Source: CBDFKJ01 sp965248805 (GTDB lineage Bacteria; Pseudomonadota; Alphaproteobacteria; UBA6615). From it: a DNA stretch of 64,000 nucleotides. The position numbers and the translations under genes were made by a program. A model generated the notes under the pieces. That model was not told where the DNA came from, did no database searches, and saw nothing but the letters and a program-made list of their open reading frames with translations. Below are positions 1 to 8,258 of the stretch, piece by piece. The DNA lies in NCBI GenBank assembly GCA_965248805.1, contig CBDFKJ010000007.1, positions 124,001 to 188,000 on the forward strand, read 5' to 3'. Every line of letters begins with the position of its first letter. Position 1 is the stretch's first letter.

Positions 1-1081
1 TACAGGCGCGCGCGTGGTTGAGCCGCGCCAACCGGGTGAAGCCGGCCTCGCCCAACAACGCCATGTGGATGGTGAAGGCGAGTGCGCACAGGCCTGAGTT
101 GGTGCAGATATTGCTGGTCGCCTTCTCGCGCCGAATGTGTTGCTCGCGCGTCGCCAGGGTCAGCACCCAGCCGCGCCGCCCATCGGCGTCGGTCGTCTGG
201 CCGCACAGCCGGCCCGGCATCTGCCGCACATACCGATCGCGGGTGGCGAACAGGCCGAGATGAGGACCGCCGAAGCCGAGGGCGTTGCCGATCCCCTGCC
301 CTTCGCCAATCACGATGTCGGCGCCCATGTCGCCGGGCGGAGTCAGCGCCCCTAAGGACACGATTTCCGTGACGGCAACGATCAGCAGCGCACCCTTGGC
401 GTGGCATGTCTGCGCCAGGGCCGAGTGGTCGGCGAGGCGACCGAAGAAACTCGGGCACTGCACGACGACGCAAGCCGTGTCGTCGTCAACGTTAGCGGCC
501 AGATGCTCGCTCCCGTCGACGTCGGGGGCGAGCGCGATCACGTCGATGTCCAGGAACTTGCTCTGCGTCAAGGTGACGTCGCGATAATGCGGATGCAGGC
601 CGCCGGACAGGATCGCCTTGCCGCGGCGGGTGATGCGGCGCGCCATCAACACCGCCTCCGCACATGCGGTGGCGCCGTCGTACATCGAGGCGTTGGCGAC
701 ATCCATGCCGGTGATCAGCGCCACCTGGCTTTGAAACTCGAACAGAACCTGCAGCGTGCCTTGAGAGATCTCCGGCTGGTACGGCGTATAAGAGGTCATG
801 AACTCGCCGCGCTGGATCAGATGATCGACCGCCGCGGGAATGTGATGACGGTAAGCCCCGGCACCGAGGAAACTGGGCACGGCTCCGGCGGACATATTCT
901 TGGTCGCAAGCGCCGACAGCGCGCGCTCGACTTCGATCTCGCCCTGGCTTTCCGGCAGGTCCAGTGCCGACGTCAGGCGCGCCGCCTCCGGCACGTCGCG
1001 ATACAGGCTCTCCACCGACGGCGCGCCGATGGTGCGCAACATGGCGCGGCGGTCGGCGTCGGTCAGCGGCAGATAGCGCAT
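1..1081 (-). CDS. gcvPA: Glycine dehydrogenase (decarboxylating) subunit 1, 3' end beyond window
   Basis: Translating the minus strand from the ATG at 1081 gives an open frame to the window edge (about 360 residues of a family usually near 445-450). It starts MRYLPLTDADRRAMLRTIGA and contains the subunit-1 signatures GAYRHHIP, TPYQPEISQG and MYDGATA. This is the N-terminal half of the split PLP-dependent P-protein, which decarboxylates glycine and passes the aminomethyl group to lipoylated GcvH. It begins one base after the gcvH stop (TGA-C-ATG), so it is translated with the gcvT-gcvH-gcvPA operon under the upstream riboswitch. Subunit 2 (gcvPB) would be expected just outside the window. No lesion is seen in the visible part. 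Confidence 0.95.
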   Translation of the reverse strand, partial: MRYLPLTDADRRAMLRTIGAPSVESLYRDVPEAARLTSALDLPESQGEIEVERALSALATKNMSAGAVPSFLGAGAYRHHIPAAVDHLIQRGEFMTSYTPYQPEISQGTLQVLFEFQSQVALITGMDVANASMYDGATACAEAVLMARRITRRGKAILSGGLHPHYRDVTLTQSKFLDIDVIALAPDVDGSEHLAANVDDDTACVVVQCPSFFGRLADHSALAQTCHAKGALLIVAVTEIVSLGALTPPGDMGADIVIGEGQGIGNALGFGGPHLGLFATRDRYVRQMPGRLCGQTTDADGRRGWVLTLATREQHIRREKATSNICTNSGLCALAFTIHMALLGEAGFTRLARLNHARAC

Positions 1082-1082
1082 G

Positions 1083-1460
1083 TCAGCCGAGGTCCGCGAC
1101 GAATGCCCTGTACGCGTCTTCGTCCATCAGCCCATCGAACTGCGTCCGGTTGGCCAGGCGCAACTTGAGGAACCAACCATCGGACATCGCCGCCGCGTTG
1201 ACCTTCGCCGGATCGTCCGTCAGTGCCGCATTGACCTCGACGACCTCGCCATCGACCGGCGCGTACAGTTCTGCCGCCGCCTTGACCGATTCGATGACGG
1301 CGGCCTCGTCACCCTGCTTGAAGCCCTTGCCGACCTCCGGCAACTCGACGAATACGACATCGCCGAGCTGTTCCTGCGCGTAGTCGGAGATGCCGACGGT
1401 AGCGATATCGCCGTCGACGCTCAGCCACTCATGATCGTTGGTAAAGCGCAACTCAGCCAT
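1083..1460 (-). CDS. gcvH: Glycine cleavage system H protein
   Basis: This 125-residue protein has the normal GcvH length. It carries the lipoylation motif ESVKAAAELYAP, with the modified lysine at residue 60, and the N-terminal FTNDHEWL signature. The lipoyl arm shuttles the aminomethyl intermediate between the P, T and L proteins in the cytoplasm. It lies 17 bases after gcvT and one base before gcvPA, so the three genes form one operon on the minus strand. The residues expected for the hammerhead lipoyl domain are present and nothing looks damaged. Confidence 0.97.
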   Translation of the reverse strand: MAELRFTNDHEWLSVDGDIATVGISDYAQEQLGDVVFVELPEVGKGFKQGDEAAVIESVKAAAELYAPVDGEVVEVNAALTDDPAKVNAAAMSDGWFLKLRLANRTQFDGLMDEDAYRAFVADLG

Positions 1461-1477
1461 GAACGCGCTCCTTCTGC

Positions 1478-2599
1478 TTAGCCACGATGATAGTTCGGAC
1501 GCACGAACGGCAGCGATGCAACCGCCGCCTCTACCGGTTTGTCGCGCACGATCAGATTGACCCGCGTGCCCGGCTCGCTGTGGTCGGTAGCGACGTAGCC
1601 CATGGCGACCGGCCCGCCTACCGTGGCGCCGAAGCCGCCCGAGGTCACGACACCGATAGCAGCGCCCCGAGCATCGGTGATGACTGTGCCGGCGCGCGCC
1701 GGGGCACGTCCCTCTGGGCGGACGCCGACCCGTTTGCGCGCGGGCCCCTCGGCCAGTTGGCGCAGGATGATCCCGGCGCCGGGGAAATCACCGGCCGCGC
1801 GGCGGCGTTTACCGATGGTCCATGCGATGTCCGCCTCGACCGGCGTTGTAGTCTCGTCGATGTCTTGACCGTACAGGCACAGCCCGGCCTCGAGCCGCAG
1901 CGAGTCGCGGGCGCCGAGCCCAACGGGCGCCACTTCCGGCTCGTCAACCAGGGCGCGGGCGACCGCCGCCGCCCTGTCCGCCGGCAGCGAAATCTCGAAC
2001 CCATCCTCGCCGGTGTAGCCCGAGCGCGTGATGAATGCCTCTACGCCGCAGATCTCCGCTACCGTTCCCGTCAGAAACGTGAGCTCCTCCGCCCCAGGGC
2101 ACAGCCGCGCCATGACTGCTGCGGCCTGCGGTCCCTGCAGCGCCAACAGAGCGCGATCGCCACCGATCTCCAACCGTGCGCGGCCCTCCAAGGCACCGGC
2201 GATGTGGGCGAAGTCTGCATCGCGGCAGGCCGCGTTGACCACCACGAACAGGCCGCTGTCGTCGGGCAAGCGCGTGACCATCAGATCGTCGCGGATGCCA
2301 CCGGCATCGTTGAGCAGCAGCGTGTAACGCATGCGGCCCGGCTTCAGCGCCTGCAGCTCGCCCGGCACCAGGGTCTCCAACGGCACCACCGGGTCATCGT
2401 CGGCGATCAGCGTTGCCTGGCCCATGTGCGAGACGTCGAACAGGGCGGCGGCGGACCGGCAATGGCTGTGCTCGGCGAGGATGCCGCCACGATACTGGAC
2501 CGGCATGGCATAGCCAGCGAACGGCACCATGCGGGCGCCCCATTCCAGGTGCAAATCGTGGAGCGGCGTGCGGTCGAGTTGATCGGTCGCCGTGGCCAT
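1478..2599 (-). CDS. gcvT: Glycine cleavage system aminomethyltransferase T
   Basis: This 373-residue protein matches the usual T-protein length. Its N-terminus has LHDLHLEWGARMVPFAGY and the following region has FDVSHMGQ and LLNDAGGIRDDL, typical of the GcvT folate-binding domain. The C-terminal barrel ends with ASLPFVRPNY. The enzyme transfers the methylene carbon from the aminomethyl arm of GcvH to tetrahydrofolate and releases ammonia. It is the first gene after the glycine riboswitch (its start is about 40 bases from the aptamer end), so glycine sensing should set expression of the whole operon. ATG at 2599 fits the family N-terminus. Confidence 0.96.
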   Translation of the reverse strand: MATATDQLDRTPLHDLHLEWGARMVPFAGYAMPVQYRGGILAEHSHCRSAAALFDVSHMGQATLIADDDPVVPLETLVPGELQALKPGRMRYTLLLNDAGGIRDDLMVTRLPDDSGLFVVVNAACRDADFAHIAGALEGRARLEIGGDRALLALQGPQAAAVMARLCPGAEELTFLTGTVAEICGVEAFITRSGYTGEDGFEISLPADRAAAVARALVDEPEVAPVGLGARDSLRLEAGLCLYGQDIDETTTPVEADIAWTIGKRRRAAGDFPGAGIILRQLAEGPARKRVGVRPEGRAPARAGTVITDARGAAIGVVTSGGFGATVGGPVAMGYVATDHSEPGTRVNLIVRDKPVEAAVASLPFVRPNYHRG

Positions 2600-2641
2600 G
2601 CATCCCTCGGGTTCGCCTCAGCGCGGTCCCTCGCGCCGTTC

Positions 2642-2852
2642 GCCCCGCTCTGTCAGCGACCTGAGAGAATCGCCGGCCCGGTGAAGCAACGTTGCCGGCT
2701 TACCCCTTCGGTGAGCCACCGCGTTTGCCCGCGATGTCTACTCTCCAGAGTGTCATCCCCCTGCGGTCCGTTTGCCTGAGAGTTTCCGGGGCGGTTGCTC
2801 CTTCGGCGCCGCCAAGAACACGTTTGCTATCGGCGGTCTCTCCCGCGAGGGG
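2642..2852 (-). promoter_or_regulatory. Tandem glycine riboswitch upstream of gcvT
   Basis: Read on the minus strand, the leader contains two consecutive glycine aptamers. The first (about 2852-2762) has GGGAGAGACC, CGCCGAAGGAGCAACC and AACTCTCAGGCAAA followed by GGAC. The second (about 2747-2642) has CTGGAGAG, CACCGAAGGGGTAAGCC and TTCTCTCAGGT followed by CTGACAGAGCGG. This is the standard two-aptamer arrangement, and in known cases it turns on glycine cleavage genes when glycine is abundant. It sits between the probable promoter and gcvT. The expression platform itself is not resolved by eye. Confidence 0.93.
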
Positions 2853-2984
2853 TCATATGACGTTGCGGCAACCTACGTGCCCGATGCGGAAAGTCAACGG
2901 ACGGATGGACACCCCCCTACCCAGGTTTTGTTCCCCATGCGCGCCATATACGATGGGCATTGCTACTAGCCGGGGAGCGACGTC

Positions 2985-3275
2985 ATGGCCTCAGCCCTAT
3001 CCGGTTTGGTCCGGCGACTGTTCCGCGGTAACGGCGGCGACTCGACCGGCGCACCGATGCAGTACAATGGCTTCACCATTGCGCCGACCTTCCGGCGTCA
3101 GGGCGGCCAGTGGCTGACCGCAGGCATCATCTCCAAGTCCGACGGTCAACGCGAGCATCACTTCATCCGCGCCGAGACCCACGGCGACAGGGACCAGGCG
3201 GCTGCGTTCGCCGTCGCCAAGGGCAAGCAGATCATCGACGAACGTGGCGACAGCCTATTCGACAAACCGGGCTAG
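2985..3275 (+). CDS. HlyU family protein
   Basis: This 96-residue protein resembles the HlyU family: an N-terminal segment LSGLVRRLF, then YNGFTIAPTFRRQGGQW, HHFIRAETHGDRDQAAAFAVAKGKQ cut by short variable parts, and IIDERGDSLF at the end. In Vibrio HlyU is a small winged-helix regulator of haemolysin. Most alphaproteobacterial members have no assigned target, so a specific regulatory role here is not supported. It is transcribed divergently from the gcv operon, with GGGGAGC as a likely ribosome site eight bases before ATG. It appears intact and monocistronic. Confidence 0.8.
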   Translation: MASALSGLVRRLFRGNGGDSTGAPMQYNGFTIAPTFRRQGGQWLTAGIISKSDGQREHHFIRAETHGDRDQAAAFAVAKGKQIIDERGDSLFDKPG

Positions 3276-3419
3276 GCCGCGCGCAGCGTTGCGGGTCGCG
3301 ACGTCCGCCCACAGATCGACAGCGGTCATCCGCAGCAAACACGGCAGACGACTGAAATCGACCCGCGGCAGAAGTGAAGATTTTCATCGACAGGATCGAA
3401 AAGGCTTATACCGCACACC

Positions 3420-3851
3420 TTAGCGGAAATGGTCCGCCACCTGCGGCCGGAAGAGCAAGAACAGCACCAGGACGAAGAGCGGCAACTTTATGACGGGGAG
3501 CCAGGTAATGCCGGTTTGCAGGAAGTACAGCACCAACGAAAAGATCATCCAGAGCGCTACAGCCCAGCGCGCCCAGTTGCGGCCGTGCCAGACAAAGACG
3601 CCGGCCAGGATCACCACCAGCGAGGCGACAAAGCTGATCGCGATTTGCAGCCCCAAGGGCAAAGTCAAAAGGCCCCCAGCAGTCATCGTCGCTGTGAGGT
3701 CTGCCGAGGCGTCATAGACCTCTTGAGAGATCAGCAAGAGAATCTTGGGAAAGAGGGTGAAGAGGCCATAGAGCACCATGACAACGGCCAGGATCGCAAT
3801 CGATAGCGGCCGACGTCGCCTCGGGTCTGCCATAGTCGTTGCGTTGTTCAT
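3420..3851 (-). CDS. Small four-helix membrane protein, unknown function
   Basis: The 143-residue product has a short basic N-terminus (DPRRRRPLS) followed by four hydrophobic segments, at roughly residues 15-37, 58-78, 80-98 and 108-134, and a short polar tail. It is most likely an inner-membrane protein with both termini in the cytoplasm. No catalytic or binding motif was recognised, and I cannot place it in a named family with confidence. It stands alone, convergent with the HlyU gene. The start at 3851 places the basic residues before the first helix, as expected under the positive-inside rule. Upstream (3852-4055) I see no gene. Confidence 0.6.
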   Translation of the reverse strand: MNNATTMADPRRRRPLSIAILAVVMVLYGLFTLFPKILLLISQEVYDASADLTATMTAGGLLTLPLGLQIAISFVASLVVILAGVFVWHGRNWARWAVALWMIFSLVLYFLQTGITWLPVIKLPLFVLVLFLLFRPQVADHFR

Positions 3852-4055
3852 GGGCTATCCGTTTTTTAGCTCAGATCCTCTTTCGAAAGACTGAATTCCT
3901 AGACGGCGGGTGTGACGTTTCTTGCCCTCGGATCACCGCAGAAAATCCAGGGAGACGGAAAGCCTTTGGCCAATATCATTTTTTTGCATGTTGACTTTCG
4001 TTCCCTGGGCCCGGCGTTGTAAATTGCCAGATCATCACATGCCTGGAATGTTTCA

Positions 4056-4311
4056 ATGACGGCTCACACCGGTTATCTCCTGATCGCCGATATCTCCGGC
4101 TATACACAGTTCCTGACATCCACCGAGCAGGACCACGCTAATCCCATCTTGCGTTCGCTGCTGAGTTCCTTGGTTGAGCAGGTGGGTGAGCCGCTCCATT
4201 TCTGGAAGATGGACGGGGATGCGGTGCTGGCCTATTCGACGCAGCAGGAGTTTCCCTCCGGCGAGACATTTCTCACGATTTGCGAGAATCTCTACAACGC
4301 GTTTGCAAGCT
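4056..4311 (+). pseudogene. DUF2652 (cyclase-like) protein, 3' truncated by IS5 remnant
   Basis: The reading frame begins MTAHTGYLLIADISGYTQFL and includes FWKMDGDAVLAY, which matches the start of DUF2652 proteins. These resemble adenylate/guanylate cyclase homology domains, in which ADISGYT is the metal-binding aspartate region. Coding sequence stops matching at about base 4311, where the left end of an IS5-family element (GGACGCCTCC) begins. The frame then ends 23 bases later inside the IS. Only about 85 residues of a protein that is normally near 200 or more remain, so the gene is very probably dead. The 3' remainder is not found beyond the IS pile-up. Confidence 0.75.
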
Positions 4312-4422
4312 GGACGCCTCCATTAACCTCGTGAATTTTGCCTCGTTGTGATTCTATACGGCGGCTCGGTTGGAGGAGGTATTGATGAGGCAGGCTGATC
4401 TGTTCGGCTTACCGGATCATCT
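4312..4422 (+). mobile_element. IS5-family element, left-end fragment
   Basis: This 111-base piece starts with the terminal repeat GGACGCCTCC and carries the leader and first dozen codons of the transposase (MRQADLFGLPDHL). It is about 90 percent similar to the corresponding end of the complete copies at 4423-5712 and 33015-34305, but in the opposite orientation to its neighbour. It ends exactly where the right end of the next IS5 copy begins. This points to a recombination or adjacent-insertion event that deleted the rest of the element and the 3' end of the DUF2652 gene. Confidence 0.85.
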
Positions 4423-5712
4423 GGAGACCTCCAACAACCGGGGGATTTGACGAAGATTTTGGTGTGCTGTCCGACTTTCGCTGAGATCGGCGGTGTTGAC
4501 GTCCGCAACCATCCGCCGTTTCGTTCTCGGCGGAGGGTTTTGGCGCTATTCAGGCGGACTCATACCATGGCGGCCCTGCGCTCATGGAAGATCAGACGCT
4601 GGAAATTGTAAGCCAGGTTGGCGAGGCCGATCTTGGCCTCCGCCCGCTTAAGCCCGATGGTACGGATGAAAAGGCCCATGCGATCCTTCTGCTGGGCGAA
4701 GACGTGCTCCACATGCGCACGGACCGCTGACTTGCGGGCATTGGCCTGGGCGGTCGCCTTGGGCATGGCCCGGCCCGGCGGCTTCTTGCGGTGGATGTGG
4801 GAGACCCGACCCTTGCCGGCCAGCCACGCCTCGTTGGCCTTCGAGCGATAGGCGCTGTCAGCCCACACGCCGGCGGCCAGATTGTCGCCGGTGACGAGCT
4901 GACGCAACATCTTGCCGTCATGGCGGGCGGCATCGGTCACAGCCGAGCTGCGGATGAAGCCGTAGGCCCGATCGATGACGACATGATTCTTGTAGCCGAA
5001 CACCGGGATCGCGATGTCGGGCATGCGCCGTTGCGACCCGGCGGGGTTCTTGCGCCGCCCGGTCTTCACCGTCCACCGCGCATCCGTGTCCTTCTGCGCC
5101 GCCTTGGCTGGCTGATCGGGCCAGACCTCGGACGCGCTCTTGCCCGCCTTGATCGCCCGCTTCTCGTCATCGCTGTGGCGCTGCTTGGGCGCCGATACCA
5201 ACGTCGCATCGACGATCTGCCCGCCCATCGCCAGATAGCCGCACCGGCGCAATTCGCCATCGAAGGCGGCAAACAGCTTATCCATCGCCCCGGCCCGGAC
5301 CAGACGCTCGCGAAAGGTCCAGATGGTGTTGCGGTCCGGCGTCGGCGCTCCGAGATCGAAGCCTAGGAAGCGAAGCCAGCTCAAGCGATCGCGGATCAGA
5401 AACTCCATCCGCTCGTCACTCACCGTGTGCCGCGCGGCCAGGATCAGAACCTTGAGCATCGCCACCGCATCGTAGGCCGGGCGGCCACCTTTCGATCCGT
5501 CCGAATAGCCCAGCGCAGCCTCAAGCGGCGCGCGGAAAATCTTGAAGTCGACGACCTTTGCCAGCACCTCCAACGGATCACCCGTCGCCGAAAGCTTTCG
5601 AAGATGATCCGGTAAGCCGAACAGACCAGCCTGCCTCATCAATACCTCCTCAAACCGAACCGCCGTAGAGAATCACAACGAGGCAAAATTCACGAGGTAA
5701 ATGGAGGCGTCC
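4423..5712 (-). mobile_element. IS5-family insertion sequence, complete (copy 1)
   Basis: The 1290-base element is bounded by imperfect inverted repeats, GGAGACCTCC on the left and the complement of GGACGCCTCC on the right. It is nearly identical in layout to the copy at 33015-34305 and encodes one intact transposase on the minus strand. The flanks (ATCT on the left, AGGT on the right) are not a matching duplication, unlike the second copy, so the ends have been rearranged since insertion. Its right end lies inside an IS1182-family transposase gene, and it adds twelve codons to that frame. Confidence 0.9.
4560..5639 (-). CDS. IS5-family transposase (copy 1)
   Basis: This DDE transposase of about 359 residues begins MRQAGLFGLPDHLRKLSATG. 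It has the IS5-type N-terminal domain (LGYSDGSKGGRPAYDAVAML), the region ending PTPDRNTIWTFRERL, and catalytic-core stretches QIVDATLVSAP, VWADSAYRSKANE and VEHVFAQQKDRM, which supply the D, D and E residues. It cuts and pastes the IS. The frame is uninterrupted, so this copy may be active. It differs from the copy at 33152 at scattered residues only. An ATG three bases upstream (5642) is an equally possible start. Confidence 0.92.
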   Translation of the reverse strand: MRQAGLFGLPDHLRKLSATGDPLEVLAKVVDFKIFRAPLEAALGYSDGSKGGRPAYDAVAMLKVLILAARHTVSDERMEFLIRDRLSWLRFLGFDLGAPTPDRNTIWTFRERLVRAGAMDKLFAAFDGELRRCGYLAMGGQIVDATLVSAPKQRHSDDEKRAIKAGKSASEVWPDQPAKAAQKDTDARWTVKTGRRKNPAGSQRRMPDIAIPVFGYKNHVVIDRAYGFIRSSAVTDAARHDGKMLRQLVTGDNLAAGVWADSAYRSKANEAWLAGKGRVSHIHRKKPPGRAMPKATAQANARKSAVRAHVEHVFAQQKDRMGLFIRTIGLKRAEAKIGLANLAYNFQRLIFHERRAAMV

Positions 5713-6812
5713 AGGTAGCGTTTGTGGACGTTCTCGCGCGCCCGCAGCAACGCGCGGCGCATGCCGCCACGGTCGAGGACATGGGCGAAGCTGCGCTCGA
5801 CCATCTCACCGCGCCTGCGCATGGCGTTCCGCGCGACGCCGGACTTCAATCGCGCCCGGTTGGCGTAGACAGCCTGACGTGCCGCCTGGTCGCCATGCCA
5901 GCGCAGATAGCCGTTGGCGGGCTCCGGCTCGGAGATCCGCGTTTTCCAGACGCCGCCGTCGAGGTCTTTCAGCCCCTCGCGTGAATGATAGCCCTTGTCG
6001 CCAACGAGACTGCAGGGCTCTGCCCGTGTTGGAGCCAGGCCGACCTCGGCGAGGTTGCGCGCGGCCGCCTCCAGCGTCCCAGGCAAAGTCGTCGTGTCGC
6101 CTTCATCGGCTGGATAGATCGGTGCCGCAACGATGACGCCGGTGTCGAGATCGACCGTGTGCTCGGGCTTGTAGGCCAGATGCGTGGTGCCGTCCTTCAT
6201 CCGCGCGATCTTCGCATCAGGATCGGTCGGGCTCGTCCAATCCTTGTTCGAAAGCTTCTTGCCCTTCCGCCGGCGATCGAGCCGGACGAGGTCGTCGATC
6301 GTCGGCGTTTCGACGCCACTCTCCTTCGCCATTTGCGTCAGCATCTCGCGATAGGTCTCGCCGCTATCGCGCCGCACGATGGCTCGCAGGGCGGCGTTGG
6401 CTTCCATCGTCGAGCCGTCGACGCCGATCCGCTCGCCCTTCACCAGACCGCGCGCGGCGACGAGAGCCAGAACCCAGTCGAAAACCTTTTCATGGACCTC
6501 GTGCGGCAGCCGGCCGCGCGTCTTCGACAACCAGGAATGATCGGGAACCTTGTCCCGGTTCGCCAACCGCAGAAACGCGCGAAGCGACAGCGAATCCGAA
6601 CAGCGCCAAGCGATGCCGCGCTCGCTGCCGATGCCCTCGAAATAGCCGATCATGTGCATCCGGAAATAACGCCCCGGCGGCAGCGAAGGAGCCCCCATCC
6701 GAGGTGCGTAGTATGGCTTGCACGTCGCCTCCACGAAGCCGTCAAAGCCAGACTCGGTCTGAACCGCTCCGGGTTTGGCGGAGGCTCCAACTCTTGAGAA
6801 AGTGGAGCCATT

Positions 6813-7139
6813 ATGAGCAAGACAAGGAACAGGTTTTCTTCTGAGGTTCGCGCCCGTGCGGTGCGGATGGTTGTGGATCACGAGGGCGAACACGCCTCGC
6901 GTTGGGCGGCTGTTTCCTCGATAGCTGGGAAGATCGGCTGCACGGCGCAGACACTCAATGAGTGGGTGAAGAGGTTCGAGCGCGATAGCGGCGTGCGCGC
7001 CGGCGTCCCCAGCGAGGTCGCCGAGCGGCTGAAAGCCCTGGAGCGGGAGAACCGCGACCTCCGGCAGGTCAACGAGATCCTGCGCAAGGCGAGCGCCTAT
7101 TTTGCCCAGGCGGAGCTCGACCGCCGGTTCAAGCCATGA
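6813..7139 (+). CDS. IS3-family transposase OrfA
   Basis: The 108-residue OrfA starts MSKTRNRFSSEVRARAVRMV. It carries a helix-turn-helix (WAAVSSIAGKIGCTAQTLNEWVKRFE), followed by a leucine-rich coiled-coil region (LKALERENRDLRQVNEILRKAS) typical of IS3 OrfA proteins that bind the terminal repeats. Its TGA stop overlaps the ATG of OrfB (ATGA at 7136-7139). OrfB could therefore be made by translational coupling as well as by the programmed frameshift usual in this family. No obvious slippery heptamer was found near the overlap. Confidence 0.92.
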   Translation: MSKTRNRFSSEVRARAVRMVVDHEGEHASRWAAVSSIAGKIGCTAQTLNEWVKRFERDSGVRAGVPSEVAERLKALERENRDLRQVNEILRKASAYFAQAELDRRFKP

Positions 7140-8041
7140 TCGCGTTCATCGGCGATCACCGCGAGGCGCACGGGGTCGAGCCGATCTGCAAGGTGCTGCC
7201 GATCGCCCCGTCGACCTACTACGACCATGTGGCCAGGCGGCGCGATCCGGCCAGGCTGTCGGCACGGGCGAAACGGGATATGGCTCTCAAGGTCGAGGTC
7301 CGACGCGTCTTCAAAGAGAACTTCCGTGTCTACGGCGTTCGCAAGGTGTGGCGACAATTGCAGCGGGAAGGCTTCGATGTCGCTCGCTGCACTGTTGAGC
7401 GGCTGATGCGGGAGATGGGCTTGCAAGGGGTGATCCGCGGCAAGCCGATCCGCACGACAGTCAGCGACCAGGCCGCGCCTTGCCCGCTCGACAAGGTCAA
7501 TCGCCAGTTCCACGCTCCGGCACCGAACAGGCTGTGGGTCTCGGACTTTACCTACGTGGCCACTTGGGCTGGCTTCGTCTATGTCGCCTTTGTCATCGAC
7601 GCCTATGCCCGCCGCATCGTCGGCTGGCGGGTGAGCCGGACAGCCCATGCCGGCTTTGTTCTCGATGCCCTGGAACAAGCGCTTCATGCGCGGCGACCCG
7701 TCCATCGCGGTGGGCTGATCCATCACAGCGATAGAGGGAGCCAATATGTCTCGATCAAATATACCGAGCACCTGGCGGAAGCGGGCATCGAACCCTCGGT
7801 GGGCAGCGTCGGCGACTCTTATGACAATGCTCTGGCCGAGACCATCAATGGTCTTTACAAAGCCGAGGTCATTCACCGGCGCGGGCCGTGGCGCTCATTC
7901 GAGGCCGTCGAGCTCGCTACTCTGGAATGGGTGGATTGGTTCAACAACCGGCGGCTCCTGGAGCCCATCGGAAACATCCCGCCGGCCGAAGCCGAGGAAC
8001 GCCACTACGCCATGCTGAAGCAGTCAGACATGGCGGCGTGA
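7136..8041 (+). CDS. IS3-family transposase OrfB (rve integrase core)
   Basis: This 301-residue protein has the IS3 OrfB layout: an N-terminal HTH-21 region (VRRVFKENFRVYGVRKVWRQL), then the retroviral-integrase-like DDE core. The core shows WVSDFTYVATW (first D), HHSDRGSQYVS (second D) and SVGDSYDNALAETING (E). The C-terminus has the usual WVDWFNNRRLLEPIG stretch. It catalyses strand transfer for the surrounding IS. The gene is intact and overlaps orfA by four bases. Confidence 0.93.
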   Translation: MIAFIGDHREAHGVEPICKVLPIAPSTYYDHVARRRDPARLSARAKRDMALKVEVRRVFKENFRVYGVRKVWRQLQREGFDVARCTVERLMREMGLQGVIRGKPIRTTVSDQAAPCPLDKVNRQFHAPAPNRLWVSDFTYVATWAGFVYVAFVIDAYARRIVGWRVSRTAHAGFVLDALEQALHARRPVHRGGLIHHSDRGSQYVSIKYTEHLAEAGIEPSVGSVGDSYDNALAETINGLYKAEVIHRRGPWRSFEAVELATLEWVDWFNNRRLLEPIGNIPPAEAEERHYAMLKQSDMAA

Positions 8042-8258
8042 CTCAAACAAAATGGCCTCCGCCAAACCCGGAGCGGTTCAGTCAGCAACTCATGCAGCCG
8101 GTCGAAAAACGCGTGTCCAGGCGAACGCGGCATCTCCGCCCATGTCACCACGAGGTCACCCTGAACCTCGCTCTGTCGTCTCAATGCCATCGCACGACGC
8201 CCGTCTAAATCTCTATGTTCAGACAGAATCAGACACGCCGGACTTCGTCAACGGGCTG

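Larger units (their letters stand above)
6760..8080 (+). mobile_element. IS3-family insertion sequence, complete
   Basis: This 1321-base element has near-perfect 26-base terminal inverted repeats starting TGAACCGCTCCGGGTTTG. A three-base duplication GTC (6757-6759 and 8081-8083) flanks it. The pre-insertion sequence is confirmed by the IS1182 fragment near 51570, which reads straight through the target as GACCGAGTCTGG. It encodes overlapping orfA and orfB typical of IS3 elements. Both frames are open, so it looks recent and possibly functional. The orfA sequence resembles the IS51-type branch, but that subgroup assignment is tentative. Confidence 0.93.
5713..8192 (-). pseudogene. IS1182-family transposase, split by IS3 and 3' truncated
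   Basis: The transposase begins at ATG 8192 (MALRRQSEVQG), runs to the IS3 insertion point at 8081, and resumes at 6759 with ESGFDGFVEATCKPYYAP. It then continues through GRYFRMHMIGYFEG, MEANAALRAIVRRDSGE, MKDGTTHLAYKPEHTVDLD and GDKGYHSREGL to ENVHKRYL, where the IS5 element starts. The open frame over 5673-6893 is therefore a composite: IS3 sequence at its N-terminus and IS5 sequence (DASIYLVNFASL) at its C-terminus. No functional transposase is expected. Confidence 0.85.
5713..8258 (-). mobile_element. IS1182-family element, truncated and interrupted (copy 1)
   Basis: Minus-strand IS1182-type sequence begins at 8258 with the terminal repeat CAGCCCGTTGAC, next to a CTAG tetramer at 8259-8262. 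It runs leftward to 5713, where an IS5 copy cuts it. It is split at 6760-8080 by a complete IS3-family element. The 5' part matches the fragment at 51392-51800, which preserves the uninterrupted sequence across the IS3 target. Roughly the last 70 codons and the second terminal repeat are missing, so the element cannot move by itself. Confidence 0.85.

Noticed and set aside
401..1168. Long plus-strand open frames across gcvPA and gcvH
   Set aside because: They are antisense to well-matched glycine cleavage genes and show no protein family features.
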